Shown one piece after another: positions 5,542-5,777 of a stretch of 5,777 nucleotides of DNA (position 1 is its first letter; each line of letters opens with the position of its first letter). Origin of the DNA: Clostridia bacterium. Lineage in GTDB: Bacteria > Bacillota_A > Clostridia > Christensenellales > Borkfalkiaceae. The notes below the pieces were generated by a model, which was not told where the DNA came from, searched no databases, and worked only from the letters and a program-made list of their open reading frames with translations. Both the position numbers and the translations under genes were made by a program. The stretch lies in NCBI GenBank assembly GCA_017507595.1, contig JAFWAM010000188.1, positions 1 through 5,777 on the forward strand, written 5' to 3'.

Positions 5542-5777
5542 ATGAAGAACAAAAAGCTTTGGTTAATATTCCCTGCCGCGGCAGTATTTGCTTTGGCCGT
5601 CCTTTTGGCCGTTGGCTTTACTCTGCGCCCATCGCCGCCCGACGGCCTTGCCGTTGACGACCTTGGCGTCCTTTATTGGGAGGGTGACGACAGGGCAAGC
5701 TCTTACACGGTGGATATTGACGGCGAAAGCTACACCACAGACGTTTGGTATATGGATATTTTTGATATTACCGACGA
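5542..5777 (+). CDS. Exported or membrane-anchored protein of unknown function, 3' truncated by window edge
   Basis: Only the first 78 codons are visible. Residues 1-5 (MKNKK) and the hydrophobic stretch 6-27 form a signal peptide or N-terminal anchor. There is no lipobox and no clear A-x-A cleavage site, so a retained anchor is plausible. A short Pro-rich linker (RPSPPDG) follows. Residues 42-76 (GVLYWEGDDRASSYTV, DIDGESYTT, then DIFDIT) resemble the first strands of a fibronectin type III-like module, where a Trp strand is followed by 'A..Y.V.idG'. That reading is tentative. The start is ATG 5542 with AAGGGGG at 5528-5534, seven bases upstream. It is transcribed from its own strong promoter, and its export signal fits the surface role of the preceding gene. 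Confidence 0.85.
   Translation, partial: MKNKKLWLIFPAAAVFALAVLLAVGFTLRPSPPDGLAVDDLGVLYWEGDDRASSYTVDIDGESYTTDVWYMDIFDITD

Overview
The window looks like chromosomal DNA from a Bacillota (Clostridia-type) bacterium, probably an uncultured gut lineage. The basis is an AddA-type helicase-nuclease, Gram-positive ribosome-binding sites (GGGAGG, AAGGGGG), a lipoprotein signal, and a surface protein built from modules common in gut Clostridia: a BspA-type leucine-rich repeat, a Cys-rich repeat, CotH and a CBM6/35-like module. This taxonomic reading is inference. All supported genes are on the + strand.

Layout. (1) Positions 2-1000 hold the C-terminal third or so of AddA, with helicase motif VI and a complete-looking RecB-family nuclease domain. 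(2) Positions 1061-1750 encode an unrecognised protein with three membrane segments, 60 bp behind addA and with no terminator between them. A clear intrinsic terminator at 1779-1806 closes this unit. (3) Positions 1807-2043 are non-coding and carry an extended -10 promoter (1937-1965) and the leader of the next gene. (4) Positions 2044-5185 carry one large surface lipoprotein gene broken by a single extra base near 2388-2391. The first piece (2044-2406) has the lipoprotein signal and a BspA-like repeat. The second (about 2381-5185) has a degenerate SGNH-like domain, two 33-residue Cys repeats, a CotH kinase-fold domain and a C-terminal carbohydrate-binding-like module. Removing one G gives a continuous 1046-residue protein. 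(5) Positions 5186-5541 are non-coding: a strong terminator at 5203-5231, a second and nearly symmetric hairpin at 5274-5310, an AT-rich stretch, and a promoter matching the vegetative sigma consensus exactly (TTGACA, 17 bp, TATAAT). (6) Positions 5542-5777 are the start of another secreted or membrane-anchored protein, cut by the window edge.

The first two genes look like one unit (DNA repair plus an unknown membrane protein). The two promoter-led genes after it both encode exported proteins, which suggests a shift to cell-surface functions. The most notable items are the frameshifted multidomain CotH lipoprotein, its apparent loss of SGNH catalytic residues, and the consensus promoter with a palindrome at the predicted transcription start. 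I saw no mobile element, CRISPR array, tRNA or rRNA.
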